A DNA stretch of 16,485 bases from Thermoleophilia bacterium (GTDB lineage Bacteria > Actinomycetota > Thermoleophilia > Gaiellales > SKUG01), in assembly GCA_020438525.1 (NCBI GenBank), contig JAGQUL010000079.1, positions 1-16,485 on the forward strand. Reading direction: 5' to 3'. The first letter of the stretch is position 1. Each line of letters begins with the position of its first letter. The notes under the pieces are model-generated. The model saw nothing but the letters and a program-made list of their open reading frames with translations, made no database searches and was not told where the DNA came from. Below are positions 1-6,947 of the stretch, in pieces. Position numbers and translations under genes: made by a program.

Positions 1-354
1 GCCGGCGACCTTCCCCGCGGCGTGCAGCACCTCGGCGGCTGCGGGGTCGGGGCCGAGCGAGCCGAGCAGGCCCTGCTGGCCGCTCGAGGTGTCGTCGCCC
101 GGAGCGAGCAGCGCGATGCCGGCAGCGATCGCCGCGACCCCCGCGACGAGCACGGGGCTCAGCAGTCGCCGGCGGCGGGGCCGCGCGGTTCGGCGCGACG
201 AGGCCGCCGAGCGACTCGGTGCAATCGCCTGGTCGGCGCCCGCCGCGACCTTGGCGGCGATCCGCTCGCGGATCGCGTCGTCGGTGACCGGCAGTGCATC
301 GCGGATGCGATCGCCGGCCGGATCGGTGCTGAGGGTGTAGTCGGAATCGTGCAT
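1..354 (-). CDS. Single-pass membrane protein downstream of ECF sigma factor (partial, C-terminus outside window)
   Basis: An open frame starts with ATG at 354 and runs leftwards off the window, giving 118 visible residues. GGAG lies 7 bases upstream of the ATG. The N-terminal ~60 residues are charged and end in an Arg-rich stretch (ARPRRRRL), followed by one hydrophobic segment at about residues 65-84 and a Gly/Ser-rich stretch. This means a cytoplasmic N-terminus and an external C-terminal part. The start is 11 bases after the sigma-factor stop, so the two are co-transcribed. Membrane partners encoded directly after ECF sigma genes are often anti-sigma factors or members of the CU044_5270-type family; the layout here resembles the latter, including an Ala-rich segment (AAAEVLHAAGK) after the helix. 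No zinc-binding anti-sigma HxxxCxxC motif is visible in the part shown. Being a gene is well supported; its role is inferred. Confidence 0.75.
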   Translation of the reverse strand, partial: MHDSDYTLSTDPAGDRIRDALPVTDDAIRERIAAKVAAGADQAIAPSRSAASSRRTARPRRRRLLSPVLVAGVAAIAAGIALLAPGDDTSSGQQGLLGSLGPDPAAAEVLHAAGKVAG

Positions 355-365
355 GGGAGGCTCCA

Positions 366-986
366 TCAGGCGTCGTGGGAGGGCGTCGGGTACAGGTCGT
401 GTTCGAGCAGGTCGGCGAGGCGTCGACGTGCCCGGTGCAGGCGAACCTTCGCCGCGGTCGTGCTGCAGCCGATCGCCACGGCGAGCTCGGCCGGAGCAAG
501 CTCGCCCGCGGCCTGGGTGACGAGCACGAGGCGGTCGGAATCGGAGAGTCGCGCCAGCGCCGCATGCACGATCAGTGCATCGGCGCGGGCGATCACGCCG
601 TCGGCATGGTCGTCGTGCATCGCTGCGCGTCGGTCGCTGCGCCGAACGCGTTCCAGCGTCGCGGCGACACGTCGGTCGGTGCGCCAGCGGCGGCGGACCT
701 GGTTCACGGCGATCCCGAGCAGCCAGGCCTGCACGCTTCCGCGACCAGGATCGAAGCTCGATCCCGAAGCGAACGCGGCCAGGAAGGTCTCCGCAACCGC
801 GTCCTCGGCATCGGCAGGCTGCAGCTGCGACGCACACACGCGGTAGACCGCATCAACGTGGGTTCGCCACAGGCGCTCCTGGGCCGGAACGTCGCCATCG
901 GCGGCGGCGCGAACGAGCGATTCGTCGTCGCTCCACTCGAGCCGTGGGTGTGGTGGGCCTGACAGCCGTGTCATCTGGATCGTCAT
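366..986 (-). CDS. ECF-type RNA polymerase sigma factor
   Basis: 206 residues, the usual length for an extracytoplasmic-function sigma-70 factor. Region 2 covers about residues 22-103, with the core-binding motif DAEDAVAETFLAAF (59-72) and a following WLLGIAVNQVRRRWR segment for -10 recognition. Region 4 covers about 141-192, with the helix-turn-helix AELAVAIGCSTTAAKVRLHR. A short Asp/His/Arg-rich linker joins them and there is no region 3. The predicted product directs RNA polymerase to a small set of promoters. The ATG at 986 is taken as the start; a second in-frame ATG four codons later is possible, and neither has a well-spaced Shine-Dalgarno. The gene is followed 11 bases later by a single-pass membrane protein, the common arrangement for an ECF sigma and its membrane partner. 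The signal it responds to cannot be read from the sequence. Confidence 0.9.
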   Translation of the reverse strand: MTIQMTRLSGPPHPRLEWSDDESLVRAAADGDVPAQERLWRTHVDAVYRVCASQLQPADAEDAVAETFLAAFASGSSFDPGRGSVQAWLLGIAVNQVRRRWRTDRRVAATLERVRRSDRRAAMHDDHADGVIARADALIVHAALARLSDSDRLVLVTQAAGELAPAELAVAIGCSTTAAKVRLHRARRRLADLLEHDLYPTPSHDA

Positions 987-1009
987 GCCCCGTATTGCCG
1001 ACCCGCGAT

Positions 1010-1026
1010 CGGCCGGTTACCGGCCG
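1010..1026. terminator. Perfect 7-bp hairpin between delta-60 gene and sigma gene
   Basis: CGGCCGG and CCGGCCG are separated by a 3-base TTA loop, 47 bases after the stop of the delta-60 gene and 23 bases before the sigma-factor start. It would form a strong hairpin in the minus-strand transcript. There is no T-tract on either strand, so an intrinsic terminator in the strict sense is doubtful; it may act as a weak terminator, an RNA-stabilising 3' end or nothing. Confidence 0.35.
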
Positions 1027-1073
1027 GCCACGCGTTGGCCGCTCCTGCATCCGCGCGTCGCCACGCAGCTGCG

Positions 1074-2927
1074 TCACGATGCCGGTGCGATCACCTCGAA
1101 CGACACCGGCGCAAGGTACTGGCCGGCAGGCTGGCTCGACGGCGCACGGAACGCGAACTTGAGCGACGCGGTCGCATCCACCGGATCCGGTTCGAAGGCG
1201 GCGGTGGAGGCGATCTTCGTCGGCGTGGTCGGAATGGCGTTCCACCAGGGATCGTCGGTAGTCGTACATGCCGCGTCGACCACCCAGGTCGCCGCCGCAC
1301 CGCCCGACACGCCGGACATGCACGCGCCGAAGAAACCGTCGTTCGGCGCGACCGTGTCCCAGTCGGTGGTCGAATCTACGTAGTCCGGGACCGTTACGGT
1401 CGACAGGCGTGCGGTGAAGAAATCACCATCACGCACGCCACCCACGGCGAGGGTTCCGTCGGTGTGGAGGACCAGGTCGTTCGCCCACGTGCTCGTCCCG
1501 ATCGCGAACGTCGCGATGCCCGCCGTGCCGAAGTCCGGATCGAGGGTTCCGTCCGGTCGATAGCGGGCGAAGACCATGTCGTTCGCCCCGCCGGAAGCAA
1601 GTCGGCCGGCGACGACGACGTTCCCGTCGGGCTGGACGATGGCGCCGTACAGCTCGTCGATGTCAGTCGACACCCCGATCGGCGTGTACACCATGCCGTC
1701 GCCCGAGAAACCGTTGTCCATCGTGCCGTCGACGAGCACGTGGGCGACAGCGATGCTTCGACCGCCTCCGACGTCGTTGCCGCCGACGATGTACAGCGAG
1801 TCGTCGGGTGCGACAGCGCCGTCGAACGGGTTGGCGCTCGGGTTCGGGAAGACCATGTCGCGCTTGCCGCCCGTGCCGAACGACGTGTCGACCGCGCCGT
1901 CGGCGGTGAACCTCGCGACGGTCATCGAGCTGTTGGACCACTCGCCGAAGACGATGATCTTGCCCGACGACTGCGTCGACATGCCGCGAACCTCCTCGTT
2001 GGAGTCGGCGACGAGCCAGTTGACCGTCGTCACACCCGCGGTGCCGAAGGTCGGATCGAGCGCGCCGGAGCTCGTGATGCCCATGACCATCGCGAGGGAG
2101 TCGACGAGCCGATCCACGGTTCCGGAGACGACGATGCGCCCGCTCGGCTGCACGAGGATCGATTCCGGCTTGTCGTATCCCGCCACGTCGAAGGTTGCAA
2201 TTCCACCGGTGCCGAAGGTCGGGTCGAGCACCCCGGTCGAGGAGTAGCGTGCAACGACGATGTCCCGCGTGGCTGCGGTCGTCCAGCCGAGCACCAGGAT
2301 CTTTCCGTCCGGCTGGACGGCGACGTCCACCGCGCGCTGGTCGGCACCTCCGATGTCGGTGGAGACGCGTCCGGTACCTGCCCCGAAGGTGGCCGTGTCG
2401 AGCGCTCCGTTGGCGGTGAATCGAGCGATCGCGAGGTCTTCCGTGGCGCCGGCGACGTACCCGGCGAGCACGAGCTTCTGGTCGGATGGCTGCACGACCA
2501 GTGCGTTCGCGGAGGCCGAGCCGGCCGGGAAGGTCGTAGCGTTCCATCCATCGGTGTCGAACGACGTGTCGAGGGCTCCGCGCGACGGCCGCCACATCGC
2601 CCGCCCACCTTGGTCCTGCTGGAAGATACGGAGCATCGAGGTGTCGTTGCTCGATCCGAATGCGACATCGCACGACGACGCGCTCACGGCGTATGAACCC
2701 GGAAGGACGGTGCCGAGATTCGTCGAGCCGACGGTGTTCGACGGGCACCCGGACGGATCGATGCTGGTGGCGCTCGGAACCGTCGCCGACACGACGGTCG
2801 ATGACGATGCCGCCTCCGACAGGTGCGGAGCGCTCGCGAACAGGAGTGCGGCGGTGCCGATCAGCAGCGCGCCGACGTGCCGTCGAGCATGTTGGACGCG
2901 CTGAGCACATGTGGGCCTGGACGACAC
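1074..2927 (-). CDS. Secreted protein with seven delta-60 repeats (predicted beta-propeller)
   Basis: 617 residues. A basic start (QHARRH) and hydrophobic segment GALLIGTAALLFASA (19-33), ending near SEA-AS at 39-40, form a signal peptide. Seven repeats of 56-59 residues begin at 117, 174, 232, 288, 344, 401 and 460. Each opens with a GxLDxxFGxxG-like motif and contains a VQPDGKIxVxG-like strand, the hallmarks of the delta-60 repeat (DUF5122 beta-propeller family). Seven copies match a seven-bladed propeller. Segments of about 75 residues before and 105 residues after carry two cysteines each (61, 86; 536, 554) and no delta-60 motif. No LPXTG motif, C-terminal anchor helix or catalytic motif is seen, so it is probably secreted or loosely wall-associated, with a binding or structural role. 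The start is GTG at 2927, set by an in-frame stop two codons upstream; its ribosome binding site is weak. It stands apart from the sigma gene behind a hairpin. Confidence 0.9.
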   Translation of the reverse strand: MSSRPTCAQRVQHARRHVGALLIGTAALLFASAPHLSEAASSSTVVSATVPSATSIDPSGCPSNTVGSTNLGTVLPGSYAVSASSCDVAFGSSNDTSMLRIFQQDQGGRAMWRPSRGALDTSFDTDGWNATTFPAGSASANALVVQPSDQKLVLAGYVAGATEDLAIARFTANGALDTATFGAGTGRVSTDIGGADQRAVDVAVQPDGKILVLGWTTAATRDIVVARYSSTGVLDPTFGTGGIATFDVAGYDKPESILVQPSGRIVVSGTVDRLVDSLAMVMGITSSGALDPTFGTAGVTTVNWLVADSNEEVRGMSTQSSGKIIVFGEWSNSSMTVARFTADGAVDTSFGTGGKRDMVFPNPSANPFDGAVAPDDSLYIVGGNDVGGGRSIAVAHVLVDGTMDNGFSGDGMVYTPIGVSTDIDELYGAIVQPDGNVVVAGRLASGGANDMVFARYRPDGTLDPDFGTAGIATFAIGTSTWANDLVLHTDGTLAVGGVRDGDFFTARLSTVTVPDYVDSTTDWDTVAPNDGFFGACMSGVSGGAAATWVVDAACTTTDDPWWNAIPTTPTKIASTAAFEPDPVDATASLKFAFRAPSSQPAGQYLAPVSFEVIAPAS

Positions 2928-3122
2928 ACATGGTCATCGGCATCGTCGCAGCAGCGCTTGAGTGTTCACCGTGCGGATGTCGCAGACGTCGGACACCTGT
3001 GCGCCCTGCGGGCGGCTGAGGCGGGGCGTCGGGCGAGCGACGTGTCGAGCGCGCGGTAGTATCGCGACCACCGGCGCCGGGGCCGCAGCAGTGCCCGCGC
3101 CACGATCCTCTGGAGCCCACGC
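2928..3122. promoter_or_regulatory. Divergent intergenic region with candidate ridA promoter
   Basis: 195 non-coding bases separate the divergent delta-60 gene and ridA. On the plus strand TAGTAT at 3057-3062 fits a -10 hexamer and would give a leader of about 55 bases; no good -35 is seen 16-18 bases before it. GGAG at 3112-3115, eight bases before the ATG at 3123, is a clear ribosome binding site for ridA. I see no convincing promoter for the minus-strand gene. Confidence 0.35.
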
Positions 3123-3524
3123 ATGAGCCTCGCAGCAGAACGCCACGCAGTCGTGACCGACAAGGCCCCGCGCCCGCTCGACGGCGCGCCCTACTCGCAG
3201 GCCATCGCGACCCGCGGTCTCGTGTTCTGCAGCGGGCAGGTGCCGCTCGATCCCGACTCGCAGCAGCTCGTCGACGGCGGGATCGCCGAGCAGACCGAGC
3301 GGGTGCTCGAGAACCTCAAGGGCGTGGTCGAGGCCGCCGGCTCGACGATGGGCGACATCGTGAAGACCACCGTGTTCATGACGGACCTCGGCGAGTTCGC
3401 GCAGATGAACGAGGTCTACGCGCGCTACTTCCCGACCACCCCGCCGGCACGCTCCACCTTCCAGGTCGCCGCGCTGCCCGCCGGCGCGCGCGTCGAGATC
3501 GAGTGCATCGCCGTCGGCGAGTGA
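3123..3524 (+). CDS. ridA: RidA family reactive intermediate/imine deaminase
   Basis: 133 residues, the standard size of the RidA/YjgF/UK114 family. It shows the family signatures: AxxPxGAPYSQAI near residues 15-28, the LVFCSGQVPLD strand, and the C-terminal block PPARSTFQVAALPAGARVEIECIAV, in which the Arg of ARS binds the carboxylate of the substrate imine. RidA proteins hydrolyse 2-aminoacrylate and related enamines/imines released by PLP enzymes, protecting those enzymes; they are cytoplasmic trimers with active sites between subunits. The start at 3123 has a well-placed GGAG. The stop TGA overlaps the next gene in a GTGA, so the two are translationally coupled. As the first gene of the plus-strand cluster it probably follows the operon promoter directly. 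Confidence 0.95.
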   Translation: MSLAAERHAVVTDKAPRPLDGAPYSQAIATRGLVFCSGQVPLDPDSQQLVDGGIAEQTERVLENLKGVVEAAGSTMGDIVKTTVFMTDLGEFAQMNEVYARYFPTTPPARSTFQVAALPAGARVEIECIAVGE

Positions 3525-4885
3525 CCGACCCGACCGAACAGCGCGGAGACGACGACCACCAGCACGTCGAGCCGACCGGCAACGCCGCCGATGCGGGCGC
3601 TGCGATCCTCGCCCGTGCGCCGCGCGTGCAGCTGCTGCTCGCGCGCCTGCGCGAATCGAAGCTGGCGCTCGACGGCGTGTACCTCGTCGGCGGTGCGGTG
3701 CGCGATGCGATCCTCGGCCGCGACACGGGCCCCGACCTCGACCTCGCCGTCGAGGGCGACGCCCCGGCCTTCGCGCACCTGCTCGCCTCCGCGACCGGTG
3801 GCGAGGTGGTCGCCGAGCACGACGCCTTCGGCACCGCGACCGTGATCGCCGACCTCGGCGACGGCGCACCGACATCGATCGACGTCGCCGGCTGCCGCAC
3901 CGAGACCTACGAGGCGCCAGGCGCGTTGCCCACCGTCGCGCTCGGCGCGACGATCGACCGGGACCTCGCCCGCCGCGACGTGACCGTGAACGCGATCGCG
4001 ATCGCGCTCGCGCCCGGCCCCGACGGAGCCCACCGCACCGTCGACCCGTTCGACGGGATCGGCGACCTCGGCCACGGCGTGCTGCGCTTCCTGCACGAGT
4101 TCTCGTTCGTCGACGACCCGACCCGGATCGTGCGCGTCGCGCGCTACGCCGGGCGCCTGCACATGCGCGTGTCCGAGGACACCCGCCAGCGAGCCGTGGA
4201 TGCGATCCACGGCGGCGCGTTCACGAAGATCAGCGCCGATCGCCTCCGCGCCGAGCTCGTGCTCGTGCTGCAGGAGCAGTGCTGGAAGTCGCTCACCCTG
4301 CTCGCGTCGTGGGGTCTGCTCGAGCGCCTCGACCCACGCCTCGACCGCGTGTTCGAGGCGCCGTACCTGCTGCTCCAGCTCGACCGGGCATGCGGTGATT
4401 CGCTCGAGCTCAACCAGCGCAGCTGGCCGCTGCGCCTCGCCGCGCTCGTGCAGCCGCTCGGCAGCGACGCAGCAGGTTGGATGGGCTGGCTCGGATTCCC
4501 CGGCGACGTGGTGAACGTCGTGCTCGACCACCTGCGCCTGCTCGACGCGGTGCTCGCCCGGCCCGACGAGCTGCGCGCGATGAAGCCGAGCGAGCTCTAC
4601 GTCGAGCTCGGCGAGCCCGCCGATGACTCGCTCGCACTCGCAGCGCTCGCGATCGGCGACGACGACCCCGCGCTGCTCGACCACCTCGTGACCTTCGCAA
4701 CGACCGCACGCGACGCTCGCCTGCACGTCCGCGGCCAGGACGTGATCGACGCCGGCATCCCCGCAGGTCCCCGCGTCGGCCGCGTACTCGGCGACCTGTT
4801 CCTTCGCACCCTCGACGGTGAACTCTGCGGCGAGGACGACGAACGTAGGGCAATCGCCGAACACGTCGCCAAGGGAACGGACTGA
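3521..4885 (+). CDS. CCA tRNA nucleotidyltransferase / poly(A) polymerase family protein
   Basis: 454 residues from the GTG that overlaps the ridA stop (GTGA); an in-frame GTG at 3503 would add six Arg-rich residues inside ridA and is less likely. The class II nucleotidyltransferase head is clear: LVGGAVRD (55-62) followed by the metal-binding pair DLD (72-74), the arm motif RRDVTVNA (151-158) and FDGIGDL (177-183). The RNA-binding head continues with FVDDPTRIVRVARY (196-209). Enzymes of this family add CCA to tRNA 3' ends or add poly(A) tails; CCA addition is the default guess because it is essential and no other candidate lies here, but the sequence alone does not separate them. There is no C-terminal HD phosphohydrolase motif, unlike some family members. 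The next gene begins 4 bases after the stop. A GATC-rich, all-GC codon style matches its neighbours. Confidence 0.88.
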   Translation: MTDPTEQRGDDDHQHVEPTGNAADAGAAILARAPRVQLLLARLRESKLALDGVYLVGGAVRDAILGRDTGPDLDLAVEGDAPAFAHLLASATGGEVVAEHDAFGTATVIADLGDGAPTSIDVAGCRTETYEAPGALPTVALGATIDRDLARRDVTVNAIAIALAPGPDGAHRTVDPFDGIGDLGHGVLRFLHEFSFVDDPTRIVRVARYAGRLHMRVSEDTRQRAVDAIHGGAFTKISADRLRAELVLVLQEQCWKSLTLLASWGLLERLDPRLDRVFEAPYLLLQLDRACGDSLELNQRSWPLRLAALVQPLGSDAAGWMGWLGFPGDVVNVVLDHLRLLDAVLARPDELRAMKPSELYVELGEPADDSLALAALAIGDDDPALLDHLVTFATTARDARLHVRGQDVIDAGIPAGPRVGRVLGDLFLRTLDGELCGEDDERRAIAEHVAKGTD

Positions 4886-4889
4886 CGCC

Positions 4890-5576
4890 ATGGACATCCA
4901 GGAGAACCTGCGGATCGCCACCTTCGGCATCCCGCTCACCCTGCTCGCGTTCGCGCTCCACGAGATGGCACACGCCTATGCGGCGACGTTCTTCGGCGAC
5001 CCCACGCCCGCGCAGCACGGGCGCCGAACGCTCAACCCGATCAAGCACCTCGACCCGGTCGGCAGCCTGATGATCGTCGGCAGCCTGATCCTGTTCGGGT
5101 TCCCGTTCGGCTTCGCCGTGACCCCGGTCAACGACTCGAAGATGCGCCGGCCACGCCTGCACGGCGCGCTCACCGCGTTCGCCGGACCCGCCACGAACAT
5201 CGTGCTCTGCGGCTTCTCGATGGCGGCCCTGGTCGCAGTGCTGCCCCACCTCGGACCGGACTCGTTCTACCTCGGCAATGCACGCAACCCGCTGTGGTTC
5301 GAGGTCTTCTACTTCGGCATGGTCTTCAACGCGTTCCTCGCCGTGTTCAACCTGCTGCCGATCCCGCCGCTCGACGGCGGCCGGATCGTCGGCGCGTTCA
5401 TGAAGCCCGAGCTCGCGCGCGAGTGGGCGAAGGTCGGCGAGTACGGCATCTTCATCATCCTCGGCCTGGTGTTCCTGGGCGGCGACTCGTTCAGCTCGTT
5501 CCTCGGCTCGCTCCAGAACGGGCTGCTGTCCGTCGTGGGGAAGGTCGTCAGCACGTCCGGCTTCGGGGTCGGCTAG
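4890..5576 (+). CDS. Site-2 protease-type zinc metalloprotease, M50 family
   Basis: 228 residues with several hydrophobic segments. The zinc-binding HExxH is HEMAH at 24-28 in the first membrane helix, and the third ligand is the Asp of NLLPIPPLDGGR (154-165, D162). LNPIKHLDPVGSLM (48-61) is typical of the short, PDZ-less YwhC-like branch of intramembrane proteases. It should cleave substrates within the membrane; the natural substrate is unknown for most members of this branch. I chose ATG 4890 rather than an in-frame start at 4818, because that one would overlap 68 bases of the previous gene and add a non-conserved polar leader. AAGGGA at 4871-4876 is a somewhat distant ribosome binding site. 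It sits 4 bases after the tRNA nucleotidyltransferase gene and 5 bases before pgeF, so one transcript is very likely. Confidence 0.93.
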   Translation: MDIQENLRIATFGIPLTLLAFALHEMAHAYAATFFGDPTPAQHGRRTLNPIKHLDPVGSLMIVGSLILFGFPFGFAVTPVNDSKMRRPRLHGALTAFAGPATNIVLCGFSMAALVAVLPHLGPDSFYLGNARNPLWFEVFYFGMVFNAFLAVFNLLPIPPLDGGRIVGAFMKPELAREWAKVGEYGIFIILGLVFLGGDSFSSFLGSLQNGLLSVVGKVVSTSGFGVG

Positions 5577-5581
5577 CGCCG

Positions 5582-6361
5582 ATGGCCGTCGTCGACCACG
5601 ACGATCACTGGACCTGGCAGGTGCCCGGTGCAGCAGCGGTGTTCACGTCGCGCGAGGGCGGCACGAGCGCGCCGCCGTGGGACTCGCTCAACATCGGGCT
5701 GCACGTGGGCGACGACGAAGCAGCAGTCCACGAGAACCGGAGGCGCGCAGCCGCGCTGGCAGGTCTCGATCCGGCGATGGTCGCCGGCGTGACCCAGGTG
5801 CACGGCGCCGACGTGTGGTTCGACCTGCACGCCGGCACCGATGCGCCCCTGCCCGATTCGGTGCGCTGGGACCGCGGGCCGAGCCCGATCGAGGCCGACG
5901 CGCTCGTCAGCACCCGCGTGGGAGTCGCACTCGCGGTGGGGGTCGCAGACTGCCTGCCGATCGCGATCACGTGGGGCCCCGCGATCGCGGCGATCCACGC
6001 CGGATGGCGCTCGCTCGAGGCCGGCGTGATCGAGCAGGCGCTGCGCGCCGTGCGCCGCGCCGCGGGCAGCGCAGTCGCCACGCACGTCCCGCACGCGGTG
6101 GTCGGGCCAGCGCTCGGTCCGTGCTGCATGGAGGTGGGCGACGAGGTCGCCGCGCTGTTCGATCCGAGCGTCGTGATCCGCCGCCGTGGCGCTCCTCGTC
6201 CGTTGCTCGACACGCGCGCCGATGCAGCCCGACGTCTCGTCGAGGCCGGCTGCGAGGTCGAGCATGTGCCCGTCTGCACGCGCTGCGATCCCCGCTGCTT
6301 CAGCCACCGGGGCGACCACGGTGCCACCGGTCGCCAGGCGCTGCTCGTGCGCCGAACCTGA
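5582..6361 (+). CDS. pgeF: Laccase-domain purine nucleoside phosphorylase/deaminase family (YfiH)
   Basis: 259 residues, the usual size of the YfiH/PgeF family. The metal-binding residues are in order: VTQVHGADV (His74), GVADCLPI (Cys124) and IHAGWRSL (His139). The family block VGPALGPCCMEVGDEV (174-189) and the C-terminal CTRCDPRCFSHRGDHGATGRQ segment are also present. Family members have been described as purine nucleoside phosphorylases/adenosine deaminases with a zinc site, and as peptidoglycan-editing factors in E. coli and Streptomyces; which role applies here cannot be read from sequence. The open frame extends back to 5294 inside the protease gene, but homology begins at the ATG at 5582, 5 bases after the protease stop. 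No clear Shine-Dalgarno precedes it, which suggests translational coupling. Confidence 0.93.
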   Translation: MAVVDHDDHWTWQVPGAAAVFTSREGGTSAPPWDSLNIGLHVGDDEAAVHENRRRAAALAGLDPAMVAGVTQVHGADVWFDLHAGTDAPLPDSVRWDRGPSPIEADALVSTRVGVALAVGVADCLPIAITWGPAIAAIHAGWRSLEAGVIEQALRAVRRAAGSAVATHVPHAVVGPALGPCCMEVGDEVAALFDPSVVIRRRGAPRPLLDTRADAARRLVEAGCEVEHVPVCTRCDPRCFSHRGDHGATGRQALLVRRT

Positions 6362-6426
6362 CTCGTGACGTGCCGCATCCACGGCGCCCCCTCAAGTTCG
6401 ACGCCTGCACGGTCGATGAACGGCCC

Positions 6427-6921
6427 GTGAACCCGATCCGCCGCATGCTGTCCGGCCGCACCAAGGTCGACCCTGAACACGCCTACAACGCCGCCGCGCT
6501 GCGCCTGCAGCTGCTCGTGGCGATGGCCGCCGTCGACGATCGCGTGCAGGTGTCCGAGATGACGCTGCTTGCCGACGCGGTCCCCGGCCCGCCGCTGCCC
6601 GACGAGCTGCACCAGCGTCTGCACTCGCTGCTGCGGATGCTGATCGCAGCACCACCCACGCTCGAGAGCGTGATCGGCAAGATCGCCGAGCAGAAGCCGC
6701 GCCGCGCCGTGGCCGAGCAGCTCGCCAAGGAGCTCGTCCGTGTCGCCGGCATCGACGGCACGATCGACGACCGCGAGGAAGAGCTGCTGCGGATGGTCTG
6801 CGGAGCCATGGGCATCCGACCACTCACCATGCGGAGGCACTTCAGTCGCGAACGCCCGCTCACACCGCGCGAGCAGGCACGCCTCGACGCGCTGCTGCAC
6901 GACGCCGCGCAGGCCGCCTGA
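6427..6921 (+). CDS. TerB-like domain protein
   Basis: About 164 residues, mostly helical. Two related helix-turn-helix segments, AVDDRVQVSEMTLLADAV (35-52) and AGIDGTIDDREEELLRMVCGAMGI (107-130), each place Asp residues followed by a Glu, the acidic, possibly metal-binding pattern of the TerB/tellurite-resistance and DjlA N-terminal fold (PF05099-like). No signal peptide or membrane helix is seen, so it is cytoplasmic. TerB-like proteins often act as adaptor or metal-linked stress proteins; here it stands alone without other ter genes, so tellurite resistance should not be assumed. The start is uncertain: GTG 6427 (NPIRRML) is used; GTG 6370 in the same frame would add 19 residues, and no ribosome binding site settles it. 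It follows pgeF after 65 bases and precedes the hydrolase by 26. Confidence 0.75.
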   Translation: MNPIRRMLSGRTKVDPEHAYNAAALRLQLLVAMAAVDDRVQVSEMTLLADAVPGPPLPDELHQRLHSLLRMLIAAPPTLESVIGKIAEQKPRRAVAEQLAKELVRVAGIDGTIDDREEELLRMVCGAMGIRPLTMRRHFSRERPLTPREQARLDALLHDAAQAA

Positions 6922-6947
6922 GCTTCGCGTCGAATCAAGTCGGCAGC

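Noticed and set aside
1010..1026. Operator for the sigma factor
   Set aside because: The perfect palindrome is too short and too GC-simple to argue for a specific binding site; it is listed only as a hairpin.
1035..2696. 553-codon open frame on the plus strand, opposite the delta-60 gene
   Set aside because: It is Arg/Asp-rich with no domain, while the opposite strand encodes seven clear repeats. Long antisense frames are expected at this GC content.
3425..4939. 504-codon open frame on the minus strand
   Set aside because: It lies opposite the tRNA nucleotidyltransferase, which has complete family motifs; the antisense frame has none.
5294..5581. N-terminal extension of the pgeF open frame
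   Set aside because: It overlaps the M50 protease coding region, is Arg-rich and lacks homology; the laccase domain begins at ATG 5582.
3960..6000. Frequent GCGATCGC-like octamers as an HIP1-type repeat
   Set aside because: They occur mostly inside coding sequence as common Arg/Ile codon runs in very GC-rich DNA; no excess could be shown by eye.
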